This document shows, piece by piece, positions 60,401 to 64,000 of a DNA stretch of 64,000 nt. The DNA is from Cavenderia fasciculata (Eukaryota > Evosea > Eumycetozoa > Acytosteliales > Cavenderiaceae): the NCBI RefSeq assembly GCF_000203815.1, contig NW_004457708.1, positions 620,001 to 684,000 of the forward strand, in the 5' to 3' direction. The stretch's first letter is position 1. Each line of letters begins with the position of its first letter. The notes under the pieces are model-generated. The model had not been told where the DNA came from and made no database searches. It saw nothing but the letters and a program-made list of their open reading frames with translations. Both the position numbers and the translations under genes were made by a program.

Positions 60401-61902
60401 TGATAATGGTTTCTCGTATGATTTTAAGAATTCTGGTCTAAGTAATTTAAAAAATACTTCTCTATGTGCAATTGCATTACTAAAATAAAAGGTTAGTTAG
60501 ATTAACATATCTTTTTTTAATAAATTGTATCTATGTACATACCCATCAATATCAAAATAAGCCTGGGGAGGGAATAAACGAGCAAAATCAATTGCATAGT
60601 ATTCTCCACGCTCAGATTTATGAATTTCGAAGTCACCAGGTCCATAAACAGCCTTTGGATTATGTCCAGCAAGATGTTTCTTTAATTTCATAACTTCACC
60701 AACTCTTTCCATAATATCATTTACCTCTGGTACATCATCATGAACTACATTTCCACCATCACAACTACCATAAATAATTGATGATTTTGTAATTGGTAAT
60801 AATGAAATAGCAACTCTTTTCAAAAAAAAAGTAATTATAATATTAATATTAAATTCTCATTTTCTAGTTCATTATATTATATTTATACATACAATCTATA
60901 ACCATAATAATCAATTACACACATAAGTGGAACATTAATTTTATCACCTAAATCATTATCCATAATATTTTGAAAGAAACATGATAATCCTCTTAATTCA
61001 TTTCCAGCGGCTTTCGATGCACCAAAATCAGATGGATATTTTCCACCATATAACCATTGATCTCCAATCTTTTGATCATATGCAAATTTAAATAATATAT
61101 TTTGGCAACTAAAAATTAAAGGTTAGATATATAAATCATTTTCTATCTATCTCTATCTATCTATCTTTTATCTTACATATATTTTTCACCACCAGCAATA
61201 CCACCAATATCAATTGGTTTAATAGTTTTAAGATGAAGTGGCATAAACATTTCCTTGATGATGATGAAACCATAGTGTTCAGCAGCACGAACAAAATCCA
61301 TTGCCATAAATGTAAGTTTTTGGAATTTGTCAAGTGAAGAGGGAAGACGAAGTAGGTTTTGAAACTCCAAGTTCCAATCCCTACCCTTGTCTTGGATATC
61401 ACGATTCTTTTCCAATAGTTTGTATTTCTCCTCCTCTTCTTTTTCATCTTCAAATGTTGCACTTTGTCTAAGATTGGCAATGGCAGAAGCATCAGAATAG
61501 AGTGAATAACCACCAGTACCAGTTGACATGGTGTCAGTATTATCAATACTTATATTATCTGCATTTTTAGAGTCGTACATGGCCGAATAGGATGATGAGT
61601 GATAGTTGGTGGTAGTGTTGTTGTTGTTGTTGTTGTTGTTGGTTGAAGGACTATTAAAGTCATTTCTCGATAACAACTGTACCATCTCATTATTGTAAAG
61701 TATCGATGATGACAATAATGGAGGATTAGAATAAATAGTTGAATAGGCTTGTGATGAAGTTCTTTGTTGTTGTTGTTGTTGTTGTTGTTGTTCAAGTTGA
61801 TTGTTTGGTAATGAATAACCACTATTACTACTTTCACCAACACTACTGTCATCTCCAACTACTCTATTTTCATTAAAGAAGCTACTACTATAATTATTAT
61901 TA

Positions 61903-61958
<56 letters not shown>

Positions 61959-62336
61959 TACATTGTTATTGATATCAGATGATGAAACTGATAGTGATGG
62001 AACATTATTATATCCACTATTATTATTATTATTATTAGGTATTAATGTTTGTTGAGGAGGAGCAACAACAACATTATTATAGCCAGAGTTGATACTACCA
62101 TTATTATTATTAATAGTAACATTTGTAATATTGACAGCAGTTGATGTTACTGATACATCTGGTTGTTGTGGTTGTACTTGTATTTGTTGTTGTTGTTGTT
62201 GTTGCTTTGGTTGTTGTTTTGGTTGTTGTTTTGGTTGTTGTCTTTGAGCATTGTTATTGTTATTATTATTGTTATTGCTACTGGTATCTTTGACAGTCCA
62301 ATAAGCAAATACACTTTTGAATTGCTTTTGATCCAT
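57422..62336 (-). CDS. Large Clu-like / leucine-rich repeat protein
   Basis: Four exons: 61177-62336, 60893-61108, 60543-60815 and 57422-60479, encoding 1568 residues with consistent phases. The first ~300 residues are Asn/Gln/Ser low complexity. Residues ~310-560 resemble the central and C-terminal part of the Clu domain: LVAISLLPITKSSIIYGSCDGG, then YYAIDFARLFPPQAY and HREVFFKLLRPEFL followed by KPLSSDSFTGWG. The middle, ~560-1100, is helical and includes a TPR-like block (ASLYHLLGLVDLENFKLKRD). From ~1100 leucine-rich units follow (VSLKLYNIYLSQEIL, LKTLNLSTQYVADDE, VEDLRISSNNY, LEEVKLRDCPKIQDV). Clu proteins bind ribosomes or mRNAs and keep mitochondria dispersed. Here a Clu-like core with an LRR end suggests a lineage-specific relative, and function is not assigned. 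Confidence 0.75.
61893..61960. repeat. (ATT)n tract encoding poly-Asn
   Basis: About 22 triplets inside exon 1 of the Clu-like gene, read as AAT on the minus strand, giving a poly-asparagine run. It is typical of dictyostelid proteins and likely length-polymorphic. Confidence 0.9.
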
Positions 62337-63801
62337 CTCTTTAATTAATATATTCTCTTTCTTTCTATTACTCTAGAGATAGATAGATATATTATGTTGT
62401 TGATCAACTACTCAACTAACCACAATGAATAGAACTTTAACAACCAAGATTCAAGTTTTAAAAGGCTTGTGGTGTGTGATGGGGTGAGTAAAATAAAAAG
62501 TCTGCTCACATATAGTTTAATTAAAAGATGTCAAAACAAAGTATAAATAGAGAAAATCTCGAAATTTTCTCTGTATCATCTTATTTCGTATTCAAAACGA
62601 GGAATGCTACCTTATTTTTATTGTTTGTGGAGTCAATGAATGCTTGAAACTTCCCATCTCTTTAGTAGCTTGGCTGGATTCTATCACTTAGTGACCAGCA
62701 ATACAATATAATAATAATAATATTATAATATTATAAAATACTAGTAATATATAATTATTTAAAGTTAATTTGGTGGTTGTACAAATTTATGTTTCTTTCT
62801 TTGTTCATTCCCAATGCACATATAAAATTTATTTACACGTGTAAAGAATTATTTTCTTTTGATGATTGATTGTTGATCAAATTCAGGATTTAAAATTAAT
62901 TGAATTTCGGTGTACCGCAGCAGTAGATACTTTTTTACTTAAATATCTGTAATTCAACAACCTTCCTTGTTTTTTCATCAACCTGCAGGGGTTTGGGGGC
63001 AACCAGACCGGTAATAATTTTTTTCAACTTGAAACAGCCCCTCAAAGACCGCTATCCCTCCCTGAACATCAAAGATCACTCAATTATTTGAAGGGTGCAG
63101 CACAGTACAGTAGTCTCCTCGTCATCCTATCCTCTTCCTCTTGAGTTTTCATTCATTCATTGATTTAATCTATTCATTCTATCAATTTTGAACAAATAAA
63201 TTAAAAGAGAGAGAGACAGACCCAAAAACAGATATAATTAGCAATATATCAAGTATCAGATCCATCATTCATTTTTTTTAGATATTGTAAGTGATCAAAC
63301 CCGTCTCTATCTATCTCTCTTTATCTCTTTATCTCTCTCTCGACACACAATACATGTAATACTGTGATTGGATAAAAAGAGAAACTGAACTTGCAACAAC
63401 CCGCCTACTATATTCTCATAGTTTGAAAAAGGAATAAAAAACGAAAACTTTAATTCAGATAAGGGAGGGATTATGTATGTCTGTCATGTCTCAGTGTCTT
63501 TTTAAGGACTCATACTCTCCTCTTGCACACTTCATCTTCATCATCATTGCCAACCTTCAACTTCATTAGGCACTTTTTTTCTATTTAAACCCTCCACCAC
63601 CAACCAACCCACCCAATCTTATAAATTAAATTGAGTATTGGTACTTATTCTTCTTCTTCTTCTTTTTTTTTCAAAGTGAGAAAGAGCATAGAACAAACAT
63701 CAAGTAGACTTATATAGAGAAATAGAGATAGATAGATAGATATATTGATTTAATGATTACACTGACATTGGAACATCAACAAGAAAACTACTACTATCAT
63801 C
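62337..63801. other. 1.5-kb divergent intergenic region
   Basis: Lies between the Clu-like gene and the next plus-strand gene. A GC-richer core around 62970-63120 contains CCTGCAGGGGTTTGGGGGC and CAGACCGG, in contrast to the AT-rich rest, and may be a promoter core. No tRNA or protein frame was recognised. The last 150 bases are CT/GA-rich leader. Confidence 0.4.
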
Positions 63802-63815
63802 ATGGTGACAACTAA
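63753..63815 (+). promoter_or_regulatory. Upstream open reading frame overlapping the next start
   Basis: ATG at 63753 opens a 20-residue frame that ends at 63815, beyond the main ATG at 63802 and in another frame. Ribosomes using it would bypass the main start, so it could lower translation. It is also possible that the transcript begins after it. Confidence 0.35.
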
Positions 63816-64000
63816 TCATCATAAATCTTCATCAACATCAAGGATGAGGACAACTGCAACCACGTTGTTCTATATCTTCATTCTCGTATTGTTATTGGGT
63901 GATGGTTTCGGTAAGCAAAACAAGAAAGCAGACAAGCAAACAACTAGCAGTCAACAAGAAATAGGTGTACATCTTATATTTATACGATTATTGTATTCAA
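63802..64000 (+). CDS. N-terminus of a secreted or membrane protein, 3' part outside window
   Basis: ATG at 63802 begins MVTTNHHKSSSTSRMRTT and is followed by a hydrophobic core ATTLFYIFILVLLLGDGFG, a good signal peptide or signal anchor. A donor-like GGTAAGC at 63910 immediately after the core suggests a first intron there. Otherwise the frame continues KQNKKADKQTTSSQQEI to the window edge. Too little is present to name a family. Confidence 0.5.
   Translation, partial: MVTTNHHKSSSTSRMRTTATTLFYIFILVLLLGDGFGKQNKKADKQTTSSQQEIGVHLIFIRLLYS

Overview
The window is nuclear DNA of a dictyostelid social amoeba (species not determinable from sequence alone). Signs are the very AT-rich intergenic DNA, short GT..AG introns of about 60-110 bases, poly-Asn/Gln/Ser/Thr tracts inside proteins, FNIP-repeat and F-box/leucine-rich families restricted to this group, and compact head-to-tail or convergent genes. 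Some 25 protein genes are supported. Exon joins were set by reading phase and protein similarity.

Left part (1-34.5 kb), housekeeping: a partial dictyostelid-family protein (-), folliculin (+), RNA polymerase II subunit 2 (+) carrying an in-frame 401-residue intein, an F-BAR/SH3 protein (-), a dienelactone-hydrolase-like protein without its nucleophile (-), a 4.9-kb gene-free stretch, the PDH E3-binding protein PDHX (+), a HEAT-like TTI2 candidate (+), THADA/Trm732 (-), a PAQR/hemolysin-III membrane protein (-) and a large type I membrane protein (+).

Middle (34.5-43 kb), accessory: short or orphan reading frames, a SAM-domain protein, an interrupted fossil of a virus-like capsid-type structural protein, an FNIP-repeat gene with one in-frame stop, an F-box/LRR gene, and a dUTPase fused to a LAGLIDADG-type endonuclease domain of a kind I associate with large DNA viruses.

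Right part (43-64 kb): an MKT1/Ast1-type XPG-N protein (-), eIF3h (+), EMC7 (+), a PH-PH-FHA protein (+), a small Cys/His protein (-), monothiol glutaredoxin 3 (+), COQ10 (-), a short oxysterol-binding protein with a frameshifted tail (+), a large Clu-like/LRR protein (-) and the start of a secreted protein gene (+).

The most notable observations are the intein in rpb2 next to the polymerase active site, the endonuclease-dUTPase fusion, and the virus-like structural-protein fossil 4 kb from that fusion. The housekeeping genes do not form a pathway. No tRNA, rRNA or CRISPR array was recognised.
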